Shown: positions 41,220 through 49,247 of the stretch, one piece after another | How the letters are laid out: each line of letters starts with the position of its first letter | Numbering within the stretch: the first letter of the stretch is position 1 | Virus record (IMG/VR): IMGVR_UViG_3300027832_000009 | Location: 1-64,000 of that record | From: a virus | Reading direction: 5' to 3' (one strand) | Length of the DNA: 64,000 bases | The notes under the pieces: generated by a model | The model's input: only the letters and a program-made list of their open reading frames with translations | Told to the model about the DNA's origin: nothing | Databases searched by the model: none | Program-made: the position numbers and the translations under genes

Positions 41220-41447
41220 TCAGCCACACTTTGTGACTAACCTCCTTAAACAATCCATTGTCCGATCTGGCACATCTTGCAATGTACGACCGGCGTCTAG
41301 CTGAGCCTGCGTTACCACAAGCTGCTCACCTCTGGATCCCTTTATTTCATTTACGAACGTGAGCAGGATTCCACCCACGACTTTACGTTTCCGCTTCACT
41401 GGGCGGCCCTCGTAAAACTCTCGGCTATGCCGCTGTTCGTGCGACAT
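41220..41447 (-). CDS. Hypothetical small basic protein
   Basis: Predicted 75 aa; ATG at 41447 selected for AAGGGGGA 5 bases upstream over a start at 41474. Basic N-terminus (RPVKRKRKVVGGILLTFVNE). No family recognised. Confidence 0.65.
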   Translation of the reverse strand: MSHEQRHSREFYEGRPVKRKRKVVGGILLTFVNEIKGSRGEQLVVTQAQLDAGRTLQDVPDRTMDCLRRLVTKCG

Positions 41448-41489
41448 TGGTCCCCCTTTGCTACGCGTAGCCATTAGACGAAGTTACAC

Positions 41490-41540
41490 ACTATGTCTAA
41501 TAGATATGCTATACAACATACATACTAACTGACGCGTTTA
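41490..41540 (-). promoter_or_regulatory. AT-rich leader, weak promoter candidate
   Basis: The gap 41448-41549 is the most AT-rich part of this region. On the minus strand, TTGTAT is followed 17 bases later by TAGTGT, an acceptable spacing but a poor -10. Offered only as a candidate start for the 41447 gene. Confidence 0.25.
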
Positions 41541-41549
41541 CTCGCTGAG

Positions 41550-42302
41550 TTAAAACAGTTGCGTGCCGCCACTGTCCTCATCGTAGTCTTCTTCCCCCAA
41601 CTGGTCTTCTTCCTCATCACCAGGCTCCTCGCTGATCAGGCTACCGAGCTGCGATACCTCCGTAACCGGAAGCTCGCTACCTAACCAGCCGTCTTCAACT
41701 ATATCCCCAGCAACTTGAGGTAATGCAAGCGATAGTGCGCCATACGGCGTTATCAGCGACTGATTGGCCCCGCGTGTTATGTGCATTCTCTGCCCGAGAA
41801 AACAAAACATGTAGACCGACTCCCCAGTCTTCGCCCTTATCGCATCAATGAGCCCCTCCACATTCTCGAATGTCTGCAACTCCGGGGCTGCAGTCTCGGG
41901 GATCACCAGCAAGAAAAACGCACTGCCAGCCTCCCTACGCTGATTCAGCAGCGTCACCATCAGAGAACCCATAGCGCCAGGTACTGCTATTGCTGGCTGT
42001 GGTTGCGAGACCTGTAACAGTGCAGCTGGTGGTACCACTGGCACAGCCTCGGCTGATGCGGGCTGTTGCAACCTTAACTGCAACAGCAGTGCCTGCAAAA
42101 CAGTAGCCAACTCCGGCGTGGCTACGGCACCGCCCTGTGTTGACGGTGGTGCTGTTTCTGCCGCCGGCTCGGATTGTTGTAACGCCGCCCCGAGTTGCTG
42201 CGGTGGTGGAAACGTTGAGGCTGGTCGCTTACCTGCACTGCCACGTGGTGGGACTGCAGCTTGCGGCTGCGGGTTACCTGGCTCTGTGATACTGTTCGAC
42301 AT
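41550..42302 (-). CDS. Hypothetical protein, Pro/Gln-rich with acidic tail
   Basis: Predicted 250 aa. Three parts: a disordered Pro/Ala/Gln-rich N-terminus (1-110), a compact domain (about 112-200: LQTFENVEGLIDAIRAKTGE, YMFCFLGQRMHITRG, LITPYGALSLALP) and an acidic tail (EEPGDEEEDQLGEEDYDEDS). The middle FENVE.LI.AI...V..F.G.R..IT.G...L.TP.G pattern resembles a small domain I know from other uncharacterised phage proteins. Confidence 0.7.
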   Translation of the reverse strand: MSNSITEPGNPQPQAAVPPRGSAGKRPASTFPPPQQLGAALQQSEPAAETAPPSTQGGAVATPELATVLQALLLQLRLQQPASAEAVPVVPPAALLQVSQPQPAIAVPGAMGSLMVTLLNQRREAGSAFFLLVIPETAAPELQTFENVEGLIDAIRAKTGESVYMFCFLGQRMHITRGANQSLITPYGALSLALPQVAGDIVEDGWLGSELPVTEVSQLGSLISEEPGDEEEDQLGEEDYDEDSGGTQLF

Positions 42303-42306
42303 TTCG

Positions 42307-42576
42307 CTACTCCTGATACAGAATCACGATCGCCAGCATGATACATTTGACAGCATACGGATCTTTATCCGTACCGTGCCACACTGTATGCATACCGAGG
42401 GTTCCAGGGTTGACGATGATGCTACCAGTCTCAACCACCCAATCTGCTACCTGCTGATCCAGACTAAGCTGGCTAACGGATGGCGGAGAGAACTCCACAT
42501 ACCGCGACCCCTCTTCGTCTACCACCCGCTGATACCACCGGGTCTCGGTAAATGTCCGTGTAAAGAAGACAGTCAC
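42307..42576 (-). CDS. Hypothetical small protein
   Basis: Predicted 89 aa; GTG start at 42576 overlapping the upstream stop. Strand-rich (MTVFFTRTFTETRWYQRVVD, VVETGSIIVNPGTLGMHTVW). No family recognised; coupled to the 42573-42950 gene. Confidence 0.65.
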   Translation of the reverse strand: MTVFFTRTFTETRWYQRVVDEEGSRYVEFSPPSVSQLSLDQQVADWVVETGSIIVNPGTLGMHTVWHGTDKDPYAVKCIMLAIVILYQE

Positions 42577-42950
42577 TGTTCGCTGCCCCCTCGCTTGATG
42601 GGCGGTGCGGGAATTCCGAAAGTTTCCTCTGGCTCTACTGCCGGCTCTTCTGCTGCAGCCGATGCAACTCCAGAAGCCGCCACCTCGCTGCGGTCGAACT
42701 CAAAGCCTTTAGGGTCCAGCTTCTTTGGCCTGATAAGAAACTCTCCCTTCCTCGTATCGAATACTATGTCTGTCAGCACCTCGCGGCCGCTATTGCCGAG
42801 GGCTTTGAGCCGGCCGATCGGGATGTACCTCTTGCCAACAACCGGCTCTGGCTCGATAACCAGCCGCTGAAGCCCAGTAATAGCTTCACCTTTTGCCGTA
42901 ACAGCTATTAAACTCTCGTCAGTACCTGTCAGGGTGAATATCAACTGCAT
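42573..42950 (-). CDS. Hypothetical protein
   Basis: Predicted 125 aa. Beta-rich first 80 residues (MQLIFTLTGTDESLIAVTAK, GLQRLVIEPEPVVGKRYIPI, REVLTDIVFDTRKGEFLIRP) and an acidic, Ala/Glu-rich tail. The strand pattern could be an OB- or SH3-like barrel; no specific family. Confidence 0.7.
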   Translation of the reverse strand: MQLIFTLTGTDESLIAVTAKGEAITGLQRLVIEPEPVVGKRYIPIGRLKALGNSGREVLTDIVFDTRKGEFLIRPKKLDPKGFEFDRSEVAASGVASAAAEEPAVEPEETFGIPAPPIKRGGSEQ

Positions 42951-43564
42951 GCTAATTCCAGTTTAGAAAGTTCTTCTGTTGTGTATGGTGGAGCTACAGC
43001 ATACTTTGGCAGCAGCCCGCTACCCACCAACCTTGGTAATAAATGGTAGAATCCGGTGTCATGATTCACCGCGAAAACTTGTACTGTAACAATTGGCAGC
43101 GCCGGTAATAAAGGGGATTTCTGCATAGCCACTACATCCACCACAGCGACAGTGTGCAACAGCACCTGATATGTGGTCATGTCACTAGCTATAAACGCAG
43201 CACTCCCTACGAAATTTCGCAAGCCCTCCCAAAGATCTTTACGGACAGCGTAAATGCGGCGATCCAAGTCTACAAACTTGTTTAACACGAGCTGCTGACC
43301 CAGCCCGTCGAATAACGCTGGCCCACTATCAAACACGGCCACAGCATCTGTGGCGTCCTCTACAGCTGTCAGGAAGTCTCGCACCAGGTCGCGGTTCAGG
43401 CCTGGTATCGTTGCGTGAAGCACACCTGATGTGCACAGCACGAAATGGGCCTGCATATCCAGCAGTGTAAACTTGCTGACATCAGTCCTCGGCGGCTCCT
43501 CCGCTATCTCCAGCTTCCGCACAATCGACTGTATCGGGTTGGCCATCTCTGCTAGTGGGTCCAT
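42941..43564 (-). CDS. Hypothetical protein
   Basis: Predicted 207 aa; ATG at 43564 with AGGA about 8 bases upstream. Alternating helices and strands (MQAHFVLCTSGVLHATIPGL, LDRRIYAVRKDLWEGLRNFV, VVDVVAMQKSPLLPALPIVT). Overlaps the upstream gene by 83 bases and the downstream one by 10. No family recognised. Confidence 0.7.
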   Translation of the reverse strand: MDPLAEMANPIQSIVRKLEIAEEPPRTDVSKFTLLDMQAHFVLCTSGVLHATIPGLNRDLVRDFLTAVEDATDAVAVFDSGPALFDGLGQQLVLNKFVDLDRRIYAVRKDLWEGLRNFVGSAAFIASDMTTYQVLLHTVAVVDVVAMQKSPLLPALPIVTVQVFAVNHDTGFYHLLPRLVGSGLLPKYAVAPPYTTEELSKLELACS

Positions 43565-43973
43565 CGATCATATCCTGCACACCTTGCCGCGAGATGTGTT
43601 GACAAAAATACGGGTAGAGTTCGAAAGAAGACTTACCAGCATCCAGCTCTCTCTGGAACTGCCGGCAGAAAATGTCAACAGCTGGTACCACTCTGTTGAG
43701 TAGACCCCCCACAACCTCCGAAGCTGTCGGTGTCCCCATTGTGCGGGATTTGTGCACGGCTATCTCTGTCATGCCGCTCAGCAGCGATGCCTCGTCGCTG
43801 GTTGTTTTCCATGTACGCAGCTCGTGCGCTCGTGCGTTAACGATAACGCACAGAGCTCTCCGCAGCTGTACCTCGAGGGCAATAGAGCAAGCCAGCTGCG
43901 GGCTCTCTGACACAAGGTGCCTAATATCCCTGATTACACTGTTCTGCTGATCTGATAAGTTCGGCTCTATCAC
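43482..43973 (-). CDS. Hypothetical helical protein
   Basis: Predicted 163 aa from GTG 43973 (ACAGGAG upstream). Helical (LACSIALEVQLRRALCVIVN, VVPAVDIFCRQFQRELDAGK). Its C-terminal 27 residues are encoded in the 83-base overlap with the next gene, so either this end or the downstream start is dispensable. Function unknown. Confidence 0.65.
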   Translation of the reverse strand: MIEPNLSDQQNSVIRDIRHLVSESPQLACSIALEVQLRRALCVIVNARAHELRTWKTTSDEASLLSGMTEIAVHKSRTMGTPTASEVVGGLLNRVVPAVDIFCRQFQRELDAGKSSFELYPYFCQHISRQGVQDMIDGPTSRDGQPDTVDCAEAGDSGGAAED

Positions 43974-44059
43974 GGCTGCTTCGCTCCTGTGTTACCCTCG
44001 CTGAATACCAATGCACACTCTCCACCGAGTTTACACGACCGGCAGCTGCATTTGCAAAC

Positions 44060-44767
44060 TTACCGCTGCGTATACTCAGCAAGACCCTCTTTGTACATGT
44101 CTATACCGAGGCTGCAGCAAAACACCGCGTCTGCCACATTGTCATCCCCAACTGCGCGGGCTTCTTCTTCCGATGAATCTACCAGATTCATCCCATATTT
44201 AGTATTGGCTGCTCGCACCATATCCAACTTGCTGGCTACACCCTTACCAGTTGCGTACTTCTTTATCGTACCAATATCCTGCGGTTGAGTAGGTACCCCA
44301 TTCGCCTCTGCCCACGATAACACTGTCATCTTCAGCCCGCCCAGGAACTCCTGCGACGTTGCAGCCCTGGCCACAATAGCAGCTGGCGACAGTCTACCCT
44401 TAAACTGTTCCGCTGGTGGTGTGTACTTCACATTCTCAAACGAGATGAAATCTGGCTTTGTCACAGCCAAGAACTGCCGCAGTCTGAGATGCCTTAACGC
44501 ACCCGAGTCAAACGGCCCTACAGACAGATCCCATATCCCAGCAACGATCAGCTGCCCGTCAAGAGGTTTATCTTTCTGCAGGTCGCAAACAGCGAACCCG
44601 CATTTCGTACCCAGGTCCAGCCCGATTACGCGGACAAACACCCCGTCAGGAACGGGGTGCTCCGTCGCAAACGATGCCGGATCCTTCCGCAACCTCAGCC
44701 GCCCTGTCGGTAGCGGGGTGACTGCGTCACCAAGAGTCGCAGAGGATACTGCTCGTTTTTTTGCCAC
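44060..44767 (-). CDS. RuvC-like Holliday junction resolvase
   Basis: Predicted 235 aa; GTG at 44767, just after the upstream stop. RNase H-fold RuvC motifs: VRVIGLDLGTKCGFAV (D51), FISFENV (E111), TIKKYATGKGVASKLDMV (the basic substrate-binding segment typical of RuvC) and GDDNVADAVF (D208/D209 and D213). These four acidic positions would bind the metals that cut four-way junctions during recombination or before packaging. Basic, disordered N-terminal 45 residues. Coupled to a degenerate exonuclease-like gene. Confidence 0.85.
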   Translation of the reverse strand: MAKKRAVSSATLGDAVTPLPTGRLRLRKDPASFATEHPVPDGVFVRVIGLDLGTKCGFAVCDLQKDKPLDGQLIVAGIWDLSVGPFDSGALRHLRLRQFLAVTKPDFISFENVKYTPPAEQFKGRLSPAAIVARAATSQEFLGGLKMTVLSWAEANGVPTQPQDIGTIKKYATGKGVASKLDMVRAANTKYGMNLVDSSEEEARAVGDDNVADAVFCCSLGIDMYKEGLAEYTQR

Positions 44768-44769
44768 GG

Positions 44770-45534
44770 TTAAGTCCCACTTCCTAGTTTGTACCACTCC
44801 TGCAGGATTTCACAGTACCGGATCAGCATATCGTCGGCAGTCAGTACTGTACCCGGTGGTACACCCAGACCGTAGAGTGGCAGCATGAAGCTACGCAGCG
44901 ACCACTTCGACTTAGAGCGAATAGCTGCAGCATTACGCTGCCACTCTGCCAACGGTACTGAAGACATCGCATACACGCCCTCGTCGGCTTGTCGCAGTTT
45001 TTCTATATTCGCCGTATCCACCACCCCACCGAGCAACGTGGACGAGTCAAGCTGCTCGTCAACGGTGACGGGTAAATGCGGCTTCAAGAAGTTCCAATGA
45101 AACGACAGCAACCCATGCCCGACTACAGGTGTACCTGCAAGAATCGCGTCAGCGATACTCGCCGCCATAGTTGCTACAGCCTCCCGGCCATCAATTGCGC
45201 TGTGCTGTACTGCACTGCCATAGTCAGGATACTGTCCAGTACCCTGCGCAGGCTCTGCCATCCTCAATCTGTCGAGGTCGTTGTGCAGTCTTTCCAAGAT
45301 CGGTGCTGGTGTGTTACTGAAATTCCACCGCAGCATGCCCCGGGCCAAATTCCGAATAACTGGAGTTGCCCCACCAAGCTGCACCAACGCAACTGAGTGG
45401 TCTACCACAGTTGCTGATGTCGCACTGAAGCCGCTTGTCTCCATGTACACACACAGAAACGACCCTGGTATTGGGTATCTCTGCAAGTGTCGCAAAACCT
45501 GCTCGCGACCCTCTACTGGTAACGTTGCTACCAT
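44770..45534 (-). CDS. DEDD exonuclease-like protein, catalytic residues altered
   Basis: Predicted 254 aa. Layout recalls a DnaQ-type 3'-5' exonuclease: CVYMETSGF..(30-36) where DxET is expected, ATVVDHSVALVQLGG as the next strand, VVGHGLLSFHWNFLKPHL where GHN...FD..fL is expected, and VVDTANIEKL for the DT.-L segment. The first and second catalytic Asp appear to be Tyr30 and His/Trp, so it may be inactive or structural. Assignment rests on pattern only. Located 2 bases before the RuvC-like gene. Confidence 0.5.
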   Translation of the reverse strand: MVATLPVEGREQVLRHLQRYPIPGSFLCVYMETSGFSATSATVVDHSVALVQLGGATPVIRNLARGMLRWNFSNTPAPILERLHNDLDRLRMAEPAQGTGQYPDYGSAVQHSAIDGREAVATMAASIADAILAGTPVVGHGLLSFHWNFLKPHLPVTVDEQLDSSTLLGGVVDTANIEKLRQADEGVYAMSSVPLAEWQRNAAAIRSKSKWSLRSFMLPLYGLGVPPGTVLTADDMLIRYCEILQEWYKLGSGT

Positions 45535-45551
45535 AAACTCCTGCTCTCTGC

Positions 45552-46307
45552 TCAGCGTGTTGCTGAAACTAGTTTTCTGAATAGCCGCAATACACGGCTG
45601 TTTTTTAACACCTCTCGCACTGCGTCGATCTTCAGGTTGGCGATCTTCGCCGCTCCCTGTAATCGTTCATTCGCTATCTGCAGCTCCTGCAGCTGCTCCT
45701 GCAGACCCCGATTCTTTGTAACCTGCTCTGCAACGCTGTCCACGAGCTCTTGTCGCAACCTTCTAGCTTGCTCCAGTGCTCGACGCGTCTCACTCACCTC
45801 CACGCGCAACAACGCTATCGCGTCTACCGGAGTCTGGTCGCCGTCTCCCCCCCTCGGCGACCGACGGTCAGCCAGCGACCTCGCCGCTGCCAACATGCGA
45901 GCCATATCCGGCGCTGCGTCGCTAGCCTCACCTTGCAGCGTCACGTCACGCACAGCAACGAACCACCCAGCTGCTATAGACTCACCAAACCGGGCAAAAA
46001 CCAAATCTTGCACAACCAGTCGGGACTCCAAGAACCCACTGCGTTGCAGTGCATCAAACGGTGAGCTGATAGTCGGTTCTCTAATATACATCGCCAACGC
46101 GGCACCCAGCTTACCACACGCCTCGGCGATCTCCTGCTCACTGATCTGGTGTGTATGACAAGCTTGCTTCGTTGCGTCGCCCCAGTTGCACTCATCCAGC
46201 TTGGAAAACACTTCTGCAACCAGTGCAGGGAACAGGTAAGCGATGTCGCGATAAGGTGAGTAACCCTGCAACCCTGCGGAATTCTGCGGTCTGATATTCA
46301 TAGTCAC
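45552..46307 (-). CDS. Hypothetical coiled-coil protein
   Basis: Predicted 251 aa. Residues about 155-235 form a long coiled coil (ALEQARRLRQELVDSVAEQV, LQEQLQELQIANERLQGAAK) with a basic end. The N-terminal half is globular with helices around an AYLFPALVAEVFSKLDECNW segment. ATG at 46307 overlaps the upstream stop. No family recognised. Confidence 0.7.
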   Translation of the reverse strand: MTMNIRPQNSAGLQGYSPYRDIAYLFPALVAEVFSKLDECNWGDATKQACHTHQISEQEIAEACGKLGAALAMYIREPTISSPFDALQRSGFLESRLVVQDLVFARFGESIAAGWFVAVRDVTLQGEASDAAPDMARMLAAARSLADRRSPRGGDGDQTPVDAIALLRVEVSETRRALEQARRLRQELVDSVAEQVTKNRGLQEQLQELQIANERLQGAAKIANLKIDAVREVLKNSRVLRLFRKLVSATR

Positions 46308-46642
46308 TGAAACGCTCCGTTAACACACTGAGATATGACACTACTCTGAGTTTCCTCATCCAGAATTGCGAACGCAGCCAAGTGCGCGTCCCAAACCCGC
46401 AACCCCTCTACGGACTGACAATGTCGAGACTCCTCGACTATAAACTCACCAGTATTGTAGTAGGCGTAAACAACCGCCTTATCTATGCCTGCAGCAAGCA
46501 TTGCTTGCGCTACCTGCGGTACACCTTTTGGTTTGTGTGGGGGCTCTGCCGCTTTCTTGCTGTTACCGCAACACTTCTTGACCTTTTTATTACTGCCGCA
46601 GGGACACATCATATTTCGTTCACTGGTCACTACTGACTCCAC
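46304..46642 (-). CDS. SEC-C zinc-motif protein
   Basis: Predicted 112 aa. Residues about 13-26, CPCGSNKKVKKCCG, are a textbook SEC-C metal-binding motif, also found at the SecA C-terminus and in many small proteins. The remainder is helical (PQVAQAMLAAGIDKAVVYAY, AHLAAFAILDEETQSSVISQ). GTG start at 46642; ATGs at residues 11 and 12 are alternatives. It is not SecA. Role unknown. Confidence 0.8.
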   Translation of the reverse strand: MESVVTSERNMMCPCGSNKKVKKCCGNSKKAAEPPHKPKGVPQVAQAMLAAGIDKAVVYAYYNTGEFIVEESRHCQSVEGLRVWDAHLAAFAILDEETQSSVISQCVNGAFQ

Positions 46643-46645
46643 ACT

Positions 46646-47515
46646 TTAACGCTTGGCGATATCTACAAGACACCGCTGGTGACTAAGACACTGAGCACAC
46701 ACAGTTGCTGCTGGTGCAGCCGGGTCAAACAACGCGTCTGCATTCATGCACTTGTCGCAGAAGCCTAGCGTATATGACAACGGCCGCACAGCGAACGGGC
46801 ACTCATTTCTACCTATCGCACACTTCGTGCAGGGGTGGGTGTAACCTCGTGGGCAACCCGCCTTGTGTCGACACCTGACCGCCAGGAAGTTATCCCTGTT
46901 CCATTTACACAGACTATCCGGGCACTCTACTTCCTTGAACCCGGGTATACCGTCCCTGACACACGACTGCTCAAACTTACCGTAAAATCTTAGGTAAGTC
47001 ATGTCCAGCGTGTGACGGTACGGGTATCGCCCGTTAGCGGCAGAGAATCCGATTTTTCTGGCTATGTGTTTGATAGCACCCGCGCTCAGGTATCTGGTAA
47101 CCGTCAGACCGCTGCCTGTACCGCTCAAGATCCGGAAGACGCACTCCGATACAATATTCGCATAACGGAGTACACGCGATAGAGACCTTATCTCTACAGC
47201 CATCCACTCCTCGCTGTGCTGCCCAACCCACGGCCTAGCCGCTGCACCGCTCTGGAGTGTTTCAAGATTTCCAGCCATCAACCAAGCCAGCTTTACCGCT
47301 ACACCGACCGGAATTGCTTCATTAATATGCGGCCGAACAGTTTCGAGTATCGCATTGTATGGTACGCCAGGCATAACTTTCTTTAACAGCCTGCACAGCT
47401 CGCTGAACTCTTCAGCTTCCCTGAGAGGCTTACCTACGAAATGCACAAACGCCTTGGAATATAGCGTCTGTCGCAGTTTGTCTATTCTTGTGATGCCAAT
47501 TTTCGGCCTGTCCAT
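46646..47515 (-). CDS. Cys-rich zinc-binding protein
   Basis: Predicted 289 aa; AGGG precedes ATG 47515. The N-terminal 170 residues are helical and basic. The C-terminal third has about 14 Cys in pairs (CPDSLCKW, CRHKAGC, CTKCAIGRNEC, CDKC, CAQC, CLSHQRC), probably three or more zinc sites. A nucleic-acid-binding or transcription-related role is possible; no family recognised. Confidence 0.7.
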   Translation of the reverse strand: MDRPKIGITRIDKLRQTLYSKAFVHFVGKPLREAEEFSELCRLLKKVMPGVPYNAILETVRPHINEAIPVGVAVKLAWLMAGNLETLQSGAAARPWVGQHSEEWMAVEIRSLSRVLRYANIVSECVFRILSGTGSGLTVTRYLSAGAIKHIARKIGFSAANGRYPYRHTLDMTYLRFYGKFEQSCVRDGIPGFKEVECPDSLCKWNRDNFLAVRCRHKAGCPRGYTHPCTKCAIGRNECPFAVRPLSYTLGFCDKCMNADALFDPAAPAATVCAQCLSHQRCLVDIAKR

Positions 47516-47524
47516 AACACCCTA

Positions 47525-47995
47525 TCACTTAACTGGTTGAACGATTCTCCGAACTCGCGACGGCTGTGCCGGCTCTACTGGTGTTGTACTGAGGGTGTCC
47601 AGTTGCTGTAGTTCTTCTGCTGCCTCCACCTCTGCGACCTCTCCCGGCTGCGGCAAAGGTGACGCTGCTGGCTCAGCCAGCAGATTGTGTGTATTTACTG
47701 CCTCGTAGCAATACGACCGCAACTGCTCAGCCGCCACTGCCAGTCGCGTCACTTCCGCTAACAGCTCAATAGCAACCCTGTTCGGGCCGTTCGCTAGAAC
47801 TGTTGCAATCACCTCTTCTGTGAGTAGCGGGCTCAGTACTATCTCGCCTGTTGGTGTGTTAGCCATACGCACCACAACTACAGCCCCAGGTTGCGTGAGC
47901 AAATCGGTCTGCGCAGCTGCTTCCGCATAAGCCGAGTAGAGACGAAAAGCTTCCTGCGTCATCTCTGCAATTTCTGTTAAACACCTGTCTATCAT
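47525..47995 (-). CDS. Hypothetical helical protein
   Basis: Predicted 156 aa; ATG at 47995 overlaps the upstream TGA by one base (TGATG). Helical N-terminal 120 residues (LTEIAEMTQEAFRLYSAYAE, RVAIELLAEVTRLAVAAEQL) and a Pro/Glu-rich, finally basic tail. No family recognised. Confidence 0.7.
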   Translation of the reverse strand: MIDRCLTEIAEMTQEAFRLYSAYAEAAAQTDLLTQPGAVVVVRMANTPTGEIVLSPLLTEEVIATVLANGPNRVAIELLAEVTRLAVAAEQLRSYCYEAVNTHNLLAEPAASPLPQPGEVAEVEAAEELQQLDTLSTTPVEPAQPSRVRRIVQPVK

Positions 47996-48432
47996 CACAA
48001 CTCCTTTACAAAAAATGCCACACCATGAAAAATTTTCCAAACATTTTCACCGTTATGCACAGCGGCATACGGTATGTTGCCAACTGATATCACAACCCGC
48101 GAAGCGTTCAAGCTGTTAGCGCTGCTATCTATAATCATCCCTAACTTTGTAGCGAACAGCACAATAGCTGTAAGCGATGGCGCCGTTATGTATCGCTGCA
48201 CGGGTATTTCTATTGATGAGCTGGTCGATGACCGCTGCCAGTGTATTGTATCGTCCAACAGACTTGTCTTAGGTACAAACCACGAGCCGCGAGGTCCTCC
48301 ACCTGACATAATGTCTGCGTGCTTCTTGTCCGGGCCGCCCATCGCCTCAATGTCCAACACTCTGTGATCTAACTGCACTGCATAACCTTTACGTTTAAGG
48401 GGAGTACGGGGAGTACTGAAGTCCGTGCTCAC
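47995..48432 (-). CDS. Hypothetical protein
   Basis: Predicted 145 aa; ATG at 48432 lies 38 bases inside the glycosyltransferase gene. Strand-rich, with GGGPRGSWFVPKTSLLDD and a C-terminal NIPYAAVHNGENVWKIFHGV segment. No family recognised. Confidence 0.65.
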   Translation of the reverse strand: MSTDFSTPRTPLKRKGYAVQLDHRVLDIEAMGGPDKKHADIMSGGGPRGSWFVPKTSLLDDTIHWQRSSTSSSIEIPVQRYITAPSLTAIVLFATKLGMIIDSSANSLNASRVVISVGNIPYAAVHNGENVWKIFHGVAFFVKEL

Positions 48433-49219
48433 CTACAGAGAACAACTGATCCGCTGGGTGCAACAACGTCGTCGCCTGATCTAGTGACGTTGCCGCACTA
48501 TTGCGACCTATCTGCGGCTCGCTAACCCCTCTACGAGGCGCGGCCGATTCTTTACCTGCTGCATCCGCGTTTACAGCTACTCCGCCTGCAGTGTAATTAA
48601 TCAACTTGATACCAGCGTGCCGACACGCTTCACCGAGCATCGAGTCACCACCATTGTGAGACAGATTCAACCACGGGTAATTCAGATTGTGTAGTACAGC
48701 AGTTTGAATTAACCACCAACTACCCTGAATAAACGAAACTTTATCCGGTGCTATACCAGTATTTGAGTTATACCACGGTTGAGATTTCACCCACGATCTC
48801 TGCTGCCCCAACCACGGGATCGTGTACGCTCTACCGAGCAAGCCTGGGCTGGTACCTAACTGGCCCACCAAAGTTGATAACCATGAAGCCTGACGCGACA
48901 CACTCCCGCTAATTAAAAATGTGTCATCGTCAAACCACATGATATAGTCAGACTTCGCAGCCTCCCCGACACCGTAAAACATCTCGCGCATCATGGGATA
49001 TTTACGAAGGTTGCTGTCACTTTCAACAATAACAGCACGACTATACTCGCCGAGGGTGCTGTAGACATAATCTTTTGTGACCTGCGCTACAGCATTCAAC
49101 CCTACTACTATATTCACATCATCGAACCACGCTGCCTGCAGGATACTTTCAATACATCGCTTTGCGAGTGTCGGGTAGTCGCCGTACAGAAGCACGCAAA
49201 CAGTTACTCTAGCAGACAT
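48395..49219 (-). CDS. Family 2-like glycosyltransferase
   Basis: Predicted 274 aa; AAGGG precedes ATG 49219. GT-A fold signs: VTVCVLLYGDYPTLAKRCIE, IVVGLNAVAQVT, and YIMWFDDDTFL with the D97-D99 metal-binding DxD. A WW..Q...L....P....S..GGDSMLGE segment resembles the acceptor part with a catalytic acid. Unlike the 35437 enzyme it sits in the replication half, which raises DNA or protein modification as possibilities. Substrate unknown. Confidence 0.8.
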   Translation of the reverse strand: MSARVTVCVLLYGDYPTLAKRCIESILQAAWFDDVNIVVGLNAVAQVTKDYVYSTLGEYSRAVIVESDSNLRKYPMMREMFYGVGEAAKSDYIMWFDDDTFLISGSVSRQASWLSTLVGQLGTSPGLLGRAYTIPWLGQQRSWVKSQPWYNSNTGIAPDKVSFIQGSWWLIQTAVLHNLNYPWLNLSHNGGDSMLGEACRHAGIKLINYTAGGVAVNADAAGKESAAPRRGVSEPQIGRNSAATSLDQATTLLHPADQLFSVGEHGLQYSPYSP

Positions 49220-49247
49220 GCCGTAGCCCTTATTCTAACGACTAGCA

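Noticed and set aside
40543-41304. Plus-strand 253-codon frame opposite the 39741-41180 gene
   Set aside because: No ribosome binding site, no recognisable domain, and it lies entirely opposite a well-formed minus-strand gene that fits the operon spacing.
46304-46642. SecA fragment
   Set aside because: The SEC-C motif is at the N-terminus of a short protein with no ATPase domain; it occurs in many unrelated small proteins.
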